Part shown: positions 1 to 4,840 of the stretch, piece after piece | How positions within the stretch are numbered: the first letter of the stretch is position 1 | Layout: each line of letters opens with the position of its first letter | NCBI GenBank assembly: GCA_028288945.1 | Contig: JAQGHH010000486.1 | Coordinates: 1 to 5,157 of the forward strand | Reading direction: 5' to 3' | Length of the DNA stretch: 5,157 bases | Source: Phycisphaerales bacterium | GTDB lineage: Bacteria; Planctomycetota; Phycisphaerae; Tepidisphaerales; Tepidisphaeraceae | The notes under the pieces: generated by a model | The model's database searches: none | What the model was told of the DNA's origin: nothing | The model's input: only the letters and a program-made list of their open reading frames with translations | Program-made: the position numbers and the translations under genes

Positions 1-468
1 ATACGAAATCCACATCATCGACAGCCCGTACGAATACGCGCCCTGGATCACCAGGTCCATGTAATGCTGCGTCGGCGGGATGTGGAAGCGGTCGACGTTT
101 ACCCCCTGGTAGCTGAGTGCCTTTACCGGATCGCCCTTGCCCAGCGGGGCGACTTTTACTTCGATGCGGCCGTAGATGCCGATCTCCTTGCCCTGGCTGT
201 CAAGCTTGCGGCCGACTTTCTGGTCCAAGGCGGCCATTTCCTGCTCGCTGAGGTCGAAGAGCACGCCCATGACGTACTTGCCGGGGTCGTAAACGATGTC
301 GGCGATACCGCCGCCCCAGTAGTCGCTGTAGATGGGGAAACCCAGGCGGTAATTATCGAGGACGGCAGGCTTTCCCGCTTTCATGGCGGGCGGGCGGTGG
401 CCGAAGTGGCGCGACCACTCCGACACCGCGCGGGAATTGAGATTCGATCCGTAAGCGAAGTACCACAT
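1..468 (-). CDS. Gamma-glutamylcyclotransferase-like (GGCT/AIG2 fold) protein, C-terminus cut off by the window edge
   Basis: Reading leftward from an ATG at 468 gives 156 residues with no stop before the window edge. The protein opens with MWYFAYGSNL, the YGSN motif that binds the substrate's alpha-carboxylate in the GGCT fold. The WGGGIADIV segment (51-59) and VMGVLFDLSEQEMAALD (66-82) match the family's core strands; a PPTQHYMDLVIQGA stretch (131-144) resembles the C-terminal helix region. Family members release 5-oxoproline from gamma-glutamyl peptides in the cytoplasm. By comparison with human GGCT (LDEQEG, Glu98), the catalytic Glu position here is Val85 in LDQKVG, so activity is doubtful; Glu95 is the nearest alternative. 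This start was chosen because the fold begins immediately; in-frame ATGs at 495 and 531 would add residues without family likeness, and no start has a clear Shine-Dalgarno. Usual family length is roughly 150-190 residues, so only a short tail is missing. Family call is firm, exact activity is not. Confidence 0.8.
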   Translation of the reverse strand, partial: MWYFAYGSNLNSRAVSEWSRHFGHRPPAMKAGKPAVLDNYRLGFPIYSDYWGGGIADIVYDPGKYVMGVLFDLSEQEMAALDQKVGRKLDSQGKEIGIYGRIEVKVAPLGKGDPVKALSYQGVNVDRFHIPPTQHYMDLVIQGAYSYGLSMMWISY

Positions 469-533
469 GCGCACGTTCCGTCCAAGGGACGGCATTCTTG
501 CGCAAATCGCCCGGAAAGGCAAAGTGTGCATAA

Positions 534-595
534 AAAACGTAAGGACGAAACCGTAATTGCGCGTTCACATCCTACGTTTTTCGTCTTTACGTTTT
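534..595. repeat. Imperfect inverted repeat (17-base arms) between the LON gene and the GGCT-like gene
   Basis: Arms 534-550 and 579-595 are complementary at 16 of 17 positions, the exception being a G-T wobble in + strand RNA, around a 28-base loop. The arms are A/T-rich (AAAACGTAAGGACGAAA). In the leftward direction the hairpin lies just past the LON gene stop and runs into six T residues (537-532 on the + strand read as A), so it could end LON transcription. The low GC of the stem makes this a weak intrinsic terminator call; it may equally be a repeat element. Confidence 0.6.
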
Positions 596-616
596 CGAGT
601 TTTGTCTTTGCGTTTT
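581..616. repeat. Two imperfect direct copies of a 15-base word (TCGTCTTTACGTTTT)
   Basis: Copies at 581-595 and 602-616 match at 13 of 15 positions with a 21-base period. The first copy is also the right arm of the adjacent inverted repeat. The second overlaps the stop codon of the LON-domain gene (615-617), so the repeat reaches the very end of that coding region. Confidence 0.6.
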
Positions 617-1298
617 AATTCAAGCTCGGCTTGGGCAACGAACTGGACGAAACCGGCTGAAGCGCCGGGTGCATTTCCTCGAATGCCGCCAAGGTCCTGG
701 CCACTCTTGCCCCCACATCGCCCTCGGCGAGCAGTGCCTGTTTCAGGGCCACGTCTTCCAAAAAGTTGAACGCGATCAGGTCGGCGATGTCGGAAGTCGA
801 AAGCGGGCTGCTCAAAAGCTGGCGGAATTGGCGGCCGATGCCGGTCGCAAGAAGCGTTCCCTCATCGAAGACGGAAATCAGCCGTTGACGATGCTCGCTC
901 AACTCGGCTTCGGACGCCTTCGTCTCCTTCACCGGCTGAAGCTCCGCCACTCGGTACGCCCACTGCCCTTCTCCGAATTCTCGGATCACCCGCGCGCGGG
1001 TGTGTCCCTGGAGGAGGAAGTTGTACGTGCCGTCCGGGAGCTTTTCGTGGGTGAGGATGGTTCCGACGCAGACGATCGGGTCGATTTCCGGGCGCTGGTA
1101 GTAGTTCTTTTCCCAGCCGGGGCGGAGCAGTGCGATGGCGACCTGCCGTTTGCCCGCGAGCACGTCCACGGTCATCTGTTTGTACCGCTCCTCAAAGATA
1201 TGGAGCGGCAGAACGGCGCGTGGGAATAGCACGACGTTAGGCAAGGGAAACAGCGGGATTGCCGAAAGATCCCTCGGCCGAAAGGTCGGGTCCACCAT
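615..1298 (-). CDS. Stand-alone LON substrate-binding-domain protein (Lon N-terminal domain, COG2802-like)
   Basis: From the ATG at 1298 the product is 227 residues. The PUA-like LON domain begins at once: IPLFPLPNVVLFPRAVLPLH (14-33) followed by IFEERYKQM, then GTILTHEKLPDGTYNFLLQG (79-98) and HTRARV, the two signature stretches of the family. The C-terminal half (about 128-212) is helical in character, ending in a Ser/Pro-rich tail. There is no Walker A motif and no Ser-Lys protease dyad, so this is not a Lon protease; about 200-230 residues is normal for the stand-alone form. In Lon the domain recognises substrates; the role of the isolated domain is not established. A TTG at 1382 in the same frame would add 28 residues, but it lies inside a strong hairpin (1370-1414) and the added residues do not resemble the family. 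No clear Shine-Dalgarno precedes either start. Neighbouring spacers are 146 and 147 bases, suggesting its own transcript. Confidence 0.85.
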   Translation of the reverse strand: MVDPTFRPRDLSAIPLFPLPNVVLFPRAVLPLHIFEERYKQMTVDVLAGKRQVAIALLRPGWEKNYYQRPEIDPIVCVGTILTHEKLPDGTYNFLLQGHTRARVIREFGEGQWAYRVAELQPVKETKASEAELSEHRQRLISVFDEGTLLATGIGRQFRQLLSSPLSTSDIADLIAFNFLEDVALKQALLAEGDVGARVARTLAAFEEMHPALQPVSSSSLPKPSLN

Positions 1299-1369
1299 AT
1301 GCCATTGTAAGCCAGCCTGGCCGGAATGTTCGGCAAAAACCGCATTCGCCGAAAAATCCGAGCCCGGAG

Positions 1370-1414
1370 GCCCCATCGCCAAGGCGCTTTATTCATTCGC
1401 CCCGGCGATGGGGC
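1370..1414. terminator. GC-rich hairpin between the DUF2934 gene and the LON gene, possible terminator
   Basis: The outer arms 1370-1380 and 1404-1414 pair perfectly (11 bp, core CCCCATCGCC with GGCGATGGGG). After a 2x2 mismatch, a further 4 bp (1383-1386 with 1398-1401) close an 11-base loop. It begins 32 bases past the stop of the DUF2934 gene in its direction of transcription. A T tract does not follow directly; a run of five T residues comes about 15 bases later. It may therefore be a terminator of reduced efficiency or a 3'-end stabilising hairpin. Confidence 0.5.
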
Positions 1415-1445
1415 AGCCCGATGCAAAGCGTCTAAAGACAACTGA

Positions 1446-1706
1446 TTAGATGCCGCGAAGCTCGCGCTCGGCGCGGGTCCAGTTATCGTATTCACTGCCG
1501 CCGGTGCCCGACTGCCAGATAAAGTACGCCCGCTGGGCGATCTGGTCCCGGGTTGGGGCGGCCTTCTTGGCGGGGATCGCCGCGGCGGCCTTGGGGGGGA
1601 CGGCGCTGTTGCGGACAGGGGTTGTCGCGGCGATCGCCGGGGCGGCGATTTTCGCGGGCGCGGAAACAGCCTTGGGCTGCGACGTTACGGTGCTCTTCTT
1701 AGCCAT
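1446..1706 (-). CDS. Small DUF2934 protein with basic Ala/Pro/Lys-rich N-terminal tail
   Basis: The product has 86 residues. The C-terminal third (about 54-84) matches the DUF2934 pattern: IAQRAYFIW (56-64) followed by NWTRAEREL (75-83), with the expected RAY.IW and W..AE.EL residues. The function of DUF2934 is not known. Residues 1-53 are low-complexity, dominated by Ala, Pro and Lys, with nine Lys/Arg and no acidic residue, like the disordered tails of histone-H1-type or nucleic-acid-binding proteins; binding to DNA or RNA is only an inference. The start is well supported: AAGGAG (1719-1714, read on the - strand) stands 7 bases before the ATG. No signal peptide or membrane segment is seen. 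The gene is followed by a strong hairpin (1370-1414) and preceded by a 313-base gap, so it is probably expressed on its own. Confidence 0.8.
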   Translation of the reverse strand: MAKKSTVTSQPKAVSAPAKIAAPAIAATTPVRNSAVPPKAAAAIPAKKAAPTRDQIAQRAYFIWQSGTGGSEYDNWTRAERELRGI

Positions 1707-2019
1707 TGAGAAACTCCTTCAATCGGTCTAAAAGCTTGCTATGGAGGCGGTCGCGCCGGGCCTGCGGAACTTTCTTGCTCCCCGCTAAACCCGGAACGCG
1801 TTTAACAGATATATCGGACGCACACAAGAAAAACCCCCAGCTTATTGAGTCCGAAATCCACCATTTACCCCGAAAACCACTCGCATCTCCCTGCCCTCCA
1901 AAAGGATGCGACAAAGCAATTTCCCAATTTCCGCCACCACTTTTCGTCGCCCGCAATAAACTCGAAACGTCGAATCCCCCCATTCCTTCTGGCTCCTGGT
2001 TCATCCCACCCTCGCCGCC
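1707..2019. other. 313-base gap between the peroxiredoxin and DUF2934 genes; no convincing gene
   Basis: No RNA gene, strong hairpin or clear promoter was found. One - strand reading frame crosses most of it and ends at 1699, overlapping the DUF2934 start by eight bases in an ATGGCTAA arrangement. Its distal part, from a possible TTG at 1827, would encode 42 residues ending in a basic amphipathic stretch (QARRDRLHSKLLDRLKEFL). The longer version from an ATG at 2004 contains Gly/Trp/Ser-rich sequence unlike a folded protein. With no family match and no good ribosome binding site, it is left uncalled as a gene. The gap probably also holds the DUF2934 promoter; a TATATC hexamer (about 1808-1813, - strand) is the best -10 candidate but has no matching -35. 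Confidence 0.4.
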
Positions 2020-2508
2020 CTACTGCCTACTCGCGGCCAGCCACTCCAACACCTCGCGCTCGTGCCCTTCCGGCTTCACCTTCTCAAACACGTGAAGGAT
2101 CTTCCCGCCCTTCCCGATGATGAACGTCATCCGTGCCGCTCCCCAATACTTCCTCCCGTACATGCTCTTCTCCTGCCACGCCCCATACCGGTCGCAGACC
2201 GCGTGGTCCGCGTCCGCCAGCAGGGGAAAGTTCAGGTCGAACTTCTCCGCAAATTTCTTCACTTTCTCGATCGGATCAGGGCTGATCCCCAGCACGACCA
2301 CGCCGGCTTTCACATAATCCGGCCGGGCGTCCCGAAACCCGCAAGCCTCCTTCGTACACCCCGGCGTATCCGCCTTCGGATAGAAATAGAGCACCACAGG
2401 CCTGGCCGAAACCACCTTTTCGAGGTCGATGATTTCGCCGGTGCTGGCCGGCAATTTGAAAGGTGGAGCCGTGTCACCGACTTTCGGAACTTCGTACGAT
2501 CCAGCCAC
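2020..2508 (-). CDS. bcp: Thiol peroxidase of the PrxQ/BCP peroxiredoxin family
   Basis: The 162-residue product is a thioredoxin-fold peroxidase that reduces hydrogen peroxide and organic hydroperoxides in the cytoplasm, recycled by thioredoxin. Domain order: N-terminal VGDTAPPFKLP (10-20), the active-site segment YPKADTPGCTKEACGFRD (43-60) with peroxidatic Cys51 and, five residues on, resolving Cys56 as in two-Cys PrxQ enzymes, then GISPDP (74-79), and GAARMTFII (123-131) with conserved Arg126. A further Cys105 lies in VCDRYG. Length is normal for the family (about 150-160). The start is a GTG at 2508, chosen because a perfect AGGAGG sits five bases upstream and because the product then begins at the family's usual N-terminus. 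An in-frame ATG at 2559 would add 17 residues but lies inside the long inverted repeat at 2532-2654. It sits 172 bases downstream of yqeY in the same orientation. Confidence 0.92.
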   Translation of the reverse strand: MAGSYEVPKVGDTAPPFKLPASTGEIIDLEKVVSARPVVLYFYPKADTPGCTKEACGFRDARPDYVKAGVVVLGISPDPIEKVKKFAEKFDLNFPLLADADHAVCDRYGAWQEKSMYGRKYWGAARMTFIIGKGGKILHVFEKVKPEGHEREVLEWLAASRQ

Positions 2509-2513
2509 AACCG

Positions 2514-2519
2514 CCTCCT
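2514..2519 (-). promoter_or_regulatory. Perfect Shine-Dalgarno AGGAGG that fixes the GTG start of the peroxiredoxin gene
   Basis: AGGAGG read on the - strand, five bases before the GTG at 2508-2506. It is the strongest ribosome binding site in the window and decides between the GTG and the upstream ATG at 2559. Confidence 0.8.
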
Positions 2520-2531
2520 GCGAATGAATTG

Positions 2532-2654
2532 AAGTCAAAGTGCAAAATGCGAAGTGCAAAAGTCAAAATGGGCGGCGGCAAATCGGCCAGGCAGGCATCA
2601 CCTCCGACCGCTCCGCATTTTGACTTATTCACTTTGCATTTTGCACTTTGCATT
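2532..2654. repeat. Long inverted repeat (39-base arms) made of TTTGCACTTTGCA-type words, between yqeY and the peroxiredoxin gene
   Basis: Arms 2532-2570 and 2616-2654 are complementary at 34 of 39 positions around a 45-base loop (2571-2615). Each arm itself contains near-duplicate words (AAAGTGCAAAATGC, then GAAGTGCAAAAGTC). The arms are strongly A/T-rich, while the loop and flanks are GC-rich. In transcripts of either strand this would fold into a long stem. It lies after the yqeY stop and ahead of the peroxiredoxin Shine-Dalgarno, so it could insulate the two genes. A 7-base tandem (TCTGCCT at 2662-2668 and 2669-2675) follows, so the whole 150-base spacer is repeat-derived. Confidence 0.85.
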
Positions 2655-2680
2655 CTCCCCGTCTGCCTTCTGCCTACTTC

Positions 2681-3109
2681 TCACTTCAACCGACTTTTCA
2701 AAATCCCATTCGCCACGCCCGCGTCCACTTGTGGGCCGTGGGCCTTCATGAACATTCCCATCGCCTGGCCCATCTGTTTGGCGGTAAAGGTATTGGCCTT
2801 AAGGAACTCCTCCACCAGCCGCTCGGTTTCTTCGGGCGAGGCCTTCTTGGGCAGGTACGCCTCGACCACGCCGATCTCGTACTTGAGCTTTTCAACTTCG
2901 TCCGGCTTGCCGAGCTTTTGGTACTCCTCGACGCTCTTGCGCAGCTTCTTGGCATACGCGGCTACCGCGTCCTCAGCCGTGGTCGGCTTGGGGGCCATGT
3001 CGATGATCTTCACGTCGCTCAGGAGCATGCGGATCACATCCAGGCGCTGCTGGTCGCGGGCCTTCATCGCGGCCTTCATGTCGTCTGTCAGTCTCGTCAG
3101 CAAATCCAT
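2681..3109 (-). CDS. yqeY: GatB/YqeY-domain protein
   Basis: The 142-residue product matches the YqeY family along its whole length (typical members are about 145-150 residues). The N-terminal helix reads MKAAMKARDQQRLDVIRMLL (11-30), followed by VKIID; the middle KLRKSVEEYQKLGKPD (55-70) and EIGVVEAYLPKKASPEE (78-94) carry the conserved EI..-YLP.. signature; the C-terminal bundle includes MGQAMGMFM (113-121) and VDAGVANGILKSRL (128-141). The domain is related to the tail of GatB, the amidotransferase subunit that makes Gln-tRNA(Gln)/Asn-tRNA(Asn), where it contacts tRNA; the role of the free protein is not settled. The ATG at 3109 has GGAG nine bases upstream. The usual partners rpsU and dnaG are not visible here; instead the gene is divergent from rho, whose -35 box lies only four bases upstream of this ATG. 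Confidence 0.93.
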   Translation of the reverse strand: MDLLTRLTDDMKAAMKARDQQRLDVIRMLLSDVKIIDMAPKPTTAEDAVAAYAKKLRKSVEEYQKLGKPDEVEKLKYEIGVVEAYLPKKASPEETERLVEEFLKANTFTAKQMGQAMGMFMKAHGPQVDAGVANGILKSRLK

Positions 3110-3112
3110 GTT

Positions 3113-3142
3113 TTGACACTCCGTCTAAAAGTTTGGTAGAAT
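3113..3142 (+). promoter_or_regulatory. Sigma-70-type promoter for rho (TTGACA, 18-base spacer, TAGAAT)
   Basis: The -35 box TTGACA (3113-3118) is a perfect consensus match and the -10 box TAGAAT (3137-3142) matches five of six, with an 18-base spacer. Transcription would start near 3149 and run into rho after a leader of about 225 bases. The promoter overlaps the Shine-Dalgarno region of the divergent yqeY gene, so binding of polymerase here could affect yqeY expression. Confidence 0.6.
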
Positions 3143-3144
3143 CC

Positions 3145-3166
3145 CCTCTCCAGCAGCCTGGAGGGG
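3145..3166. promoter_or_regulatory. GC-rich dyad at the predicted rho transcription start
   Basis: A 9-bp stem (3145-3153 with 3158-3166, core CTCCAG / CTGGAG, one G-T pair) encloses the four-base loop CAGC. It begins three bases past the -10 box, so it straddles the predicted start. It could be an operator for a dimeric regulator of rho, or a 5'-end hairpin if transcription starts a little upstream. Confidence 0.4.
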
Positions 3167-3263
3167 TATCTCGGAATCGCCCGGCTGCTCCGCTCGTCTC
3201 GTGCCTTCTGCGGATCCTTTAAAAGACCCGTCGATTGCATCCCGTACATATTAGACCCGAACC

Positions 3264-3289
3264 GCCTTCCGATCATAGGATCGGTTGGC
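3264..3289. promoter_or_regulatory. Dyad in the rho leader (CCGATC ATAG GATCGG)
   Basis: A perfect 6-bp stem (3269-3274 with 3279-3284) closes the loop ATAG and is extended, after a 2x2 T-T mismatch, by GCC (3264-3266) with GGC (3287-3289). It lies in the predicted untranslated leader about 85 bases before the rho ATG. rho is autoregulated by attenuation in its leader in Escherichia coli; whether this dyad has such a role is only inference. Confidence 0.35.
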
Positions 3290-3373
3290 AAGAAAGAGTT
3301 GTCGGAGCGCCTCACCCCCCACGCGCCCCGACCATAGACCGGCACCACCATTGCCGCTCGGACGCCAGAACAG

Positions 3374-4468
3374 ATGATCAACGGAACCGTCGAAGGGATA
3401 CTCCAAGTCGTCGATGAGCGCCAGGACGGCCAACTCCGCGACCCGGCTCACCCCCTGCGCCCCGCCAAGGGCAATTGCCTCGTCCCCAGGCAGCTCATCC
3501 GCGAGATGCGCCTGCGCCCGGGCCTTCTCCTCAAGGGCAATCCCCGCGGCCGCACGCTCGGCCGCATCGACACCATCGAGGGTCGCCCGCCCGATGAATA
3601 CACCGACAAGATCGCCCTCTACGACGCCACCGCCCTCGACCCGCAGCCGATGCTCAAGCTCGAGCACGACCCGGCAGAGCTCACCACCCGCATCATCGAC
3701 ATATTGGCCCCCGTCGGCTTCGGCCAACGCGGCCTGATCGTCGCCCCGCCGCGATCGGGCAAAACCTTCTTCCTCCAGAACATCGCCCGCGGCATCCACG
3801 CCAACTACCCCCACGTTCAGCTCGTCCTGCTGCTGGTGGATGAACGCCCCGAAGAAGTCACCGACATGAAGCGGAACGTGCCCGGCACGGTCTACGCCTC
3901 GAGCAACGACAACACCATCGAAAAGCACCTCGATCTCGCCCAACTCGTCATCGAACGCTGTAAACGCCAGGTCGAATTCGGCGCCGACATCGTCGTCCTG
4001 ATGGACTCGCTGACCAGAGTCGGCCGAGCCTTCAACTCCGGCGGCCCCAGCGGCGGCCGCACCATGTCCGGCGGGCTCGATAACCGCGCCCTCGAAATCC
4101 CCAAACGCCTCTTCGGCGCAGCCCGAAAACTAGAGAACGGCGGTAGCCTCACCATCATGGCCACCTGCCTCATCGACACCGGCAGCCGCATGGATCAGGT
4201 CATCTACGAGGAGTTCAAAGGCACCGGCAACATGGAACTCACCCTCGACCGCAACCTCGCCAACCAGCGCATCTACCCCTCCCTCGACATCGCCCAAAGC
4301 GGCACCCGCAAGGAAGAAAAGCTGCTGGACGAAAAGTCTTTAGCCGCCGCCCGCGCCATCCGCCGCCACCTCATGACCATGCAGCCCGCCCAACAGCTCA
4401 AAACCCTCATCGAAGTACTCGGCAAGCACAAAACCAACAAGGAACTCTTCGCCACGATGCGAACGTAA
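3374..4468 (+). CDS. rho: Transcription termination factor Rho, short form without the N-terminal helix-bundle domain
   Basis: The 364-residue product is a hexameric RNA-dependent ATPase/translocase that ends transcription. The core is complete: Walker A APPRSGKT (124-131, Lys130), catalytic-Glu segment DERPEE (156-161, Glu157), Walker B VVLMDSLTR (207-215, Asp211), Q-loop region SGGLDNRALEIPKRLFGAAR (232-251), R-loop EFKGTGNMEL (280-289, Lys282) and arginine finger SGTRKEE (309-315, Arg312). The N-terminus is unusual. It starts directly in the cold-shock-like RNA-binding domain (about 3-75), so the helix bundle (Rho_N) found before it in the 419-residue E. coli protein is absent; an in-frame TAG at 3335 rules out an N-terminal extension beyond 12 codons. 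Within the RNA-binding domain the GFGFLR motif is replaced by DGQLR (18-22) and the IYV segment by CLV (35-37), removing the aromatic contacts to RNA. The ATG has no strong Shine-Dalgarno. It is transcribed alone, divergent from yqeY. Family call is certain; the effect of the degenerate primary site is not known. Confidence 0.96.
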   Translation: MINGTVEGILQVVDERQDGQLRDPAHPLRPAKGNCLVPRQLIREMRLRPGLLLKGNPRGRTLGRIDTIEGRPPDEYTDKIALYDATALDPQPMLKLEHDPAELTTRIIDILAPVGFGQRGLIVAPPRSGKTFFLQNIARGIHANYPHVQLVLLLVDERPEEVTDMKRNVPGTVYASSNDNTIEKHLDLAQLVIERCKRQVEFGADIVVLMDSLTRVGRAFNSGGPSGGRTMSGGLDNRALEIPKRLFGAARKLENGGSLTIMATCLIDTGSRMDQVIYEEFKGTGNMELTLDRNLANQRIYPSLDIAQSGTRKEEKLLDEKSLAAARAIRRHLMTMQPAQQLKTLIEVLGKHKTNKELFATMRT

Positions 4469-4510
4469 AGTTGGCTCGCCGCCGCCCCACTCCCATCGCA
4501 TCGCCGATTC

Positions 4511-4597
4511 AGTGGCGTCGTGGTTCTACAAATCATTCACTCCCGTCCCTCCCGACACCCGTTTTCACCCACGTAAACGCCACTTTTGAATGATTTG
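4511..4597. repeat. Two interleaved inverted repeats (A-B-A'-B' order) downstream of rho
   Basis: Pair A is AGTGGCGT (4511-4518) with ACGCCACT (4577-4584), a perfect 8-bp match. Pair B is CAAATCATTCA (4529-4539) with TGAATGATTTG (4587-4597), a perfect 11-bp match. Because the pairs cross, both stems together would form a pseudoknot-like fold, with linkers of 10, 37 and 2 bases. The right arm of B is also part of a tandem repeat, so B may arise from repeat expansion rather than RNA-level selection. Confidence 0.6.
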
Positions 4598-4613
4598 AAT
4601 GATTGTGAACGAT
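4586..4613. repeat. Tandem TTGAATGAT words
   Basis: Exact copies at 4586-4594 and 4595-4603 are followed by a degenerate third (TGTGAACGAT, 4604-4613) that runs into seven T residues (4613-4619). An inverted copy of the same word is present at 4530-4539. Confidence 0.7.
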
Positions 4614-4671
4614 TTTTTTAAGGTGAGTTATCCGCACACCGCCGCTCCCGCCCCCCACGGCCCAACGCCCC

Positions 4672-4776
4672 TGACCGATGCCATCCGTCAGGCGTGACCG
4701 ATCCCCAAGCCGCCCCCGCAGTTCCGCGTCAAAAAGAGGGTCGTGACCGATTTGACCGATGAAAAACGACCGGTCA
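4672..4776. repeat. Cluster of four TGACCGAT octamers plus an inverted variant
   Basis: Exact TGACCGAT copies begin at 4672, 4695, 4744 and 4753, all in the same orientation. An inverted near-copy, ACCGGTCA, lies at 4769-4776 within the 8-bp palindrome GACCGGTC (4768-4775). TGACCG (4753-4758) pairs with CGGTCA (4771-4776), and CCTGAC (4670-4675) pairs with GTCAGG (4687-4692). Candidate multi-site operator or degenerate repeat element; no gene directly next to it explains it. Confidence 0.6.
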
Positions 4777-4810
4777 TCACCCCTAATTGAGCACGCTCCC
4801 CCCAGCGCCG

Positions 4811-4840
4811 ATGTCCCGAAATGTCCCGAAATGTCCCAAA
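4811..4840. repeat. Three tandem decamers ATGTCCCGAA
   Basis: Two exact copies (4811-4820, 4821-4830) and a third with one change (4831-4840, ATGTCCCAAA). A further copy of the 11-base string GCCGATGTCCC that opens the array (4807-4817) occurs at 4921-4931. Confidence 0.75.

Noticed and set aside
64..618. Open frame of 184 codons on the + strand
   Set aside because: Antisense to the GGCT-like gene, and its 3' part is translated A/T-rich repeat.
669..1229. Open frame of 186 codons on the + strand
   Set aside because: It is antisense to the LON-domain gene, which has clear family motifs; the + strand product resembles nothing and arises from GC-rich codon bias.
1299..1382. N-terminal extension of the LON protein from a TTG at 1382
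   Set aside because: The start lies within a strong hairpin and the 28 extra residues show no similarity to the family; the domain begins right after the ATG at 1298.
2509..2559. N-terminal extension of the peroxiredoxin from an ATG at 2559
   Set aside because: The ATG is inside the long inverted repeat and the added residues are not family-like; AGGAGG points to the GTG at 2508.
2463..3116. Open frame of 217 codons on the + strand
   Set aside because: It crosses the inverted repeat and runs antisense to yqeY; no recognisable domain.
3167..3373. Remnant of a Rho N-terminal helix bundle upstream of rho, broken by the TAG at 3335
   Set aside because: The reading frames upstream show no Rho_N-like helical pattern, and the region is better explained as promoter and leader.
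3251..3943. Open frame of 230 codons on the - strand
   Set aside because: It lies antisense to rho and its leader; Val/Gly/Ala-rich product with no family likeness.
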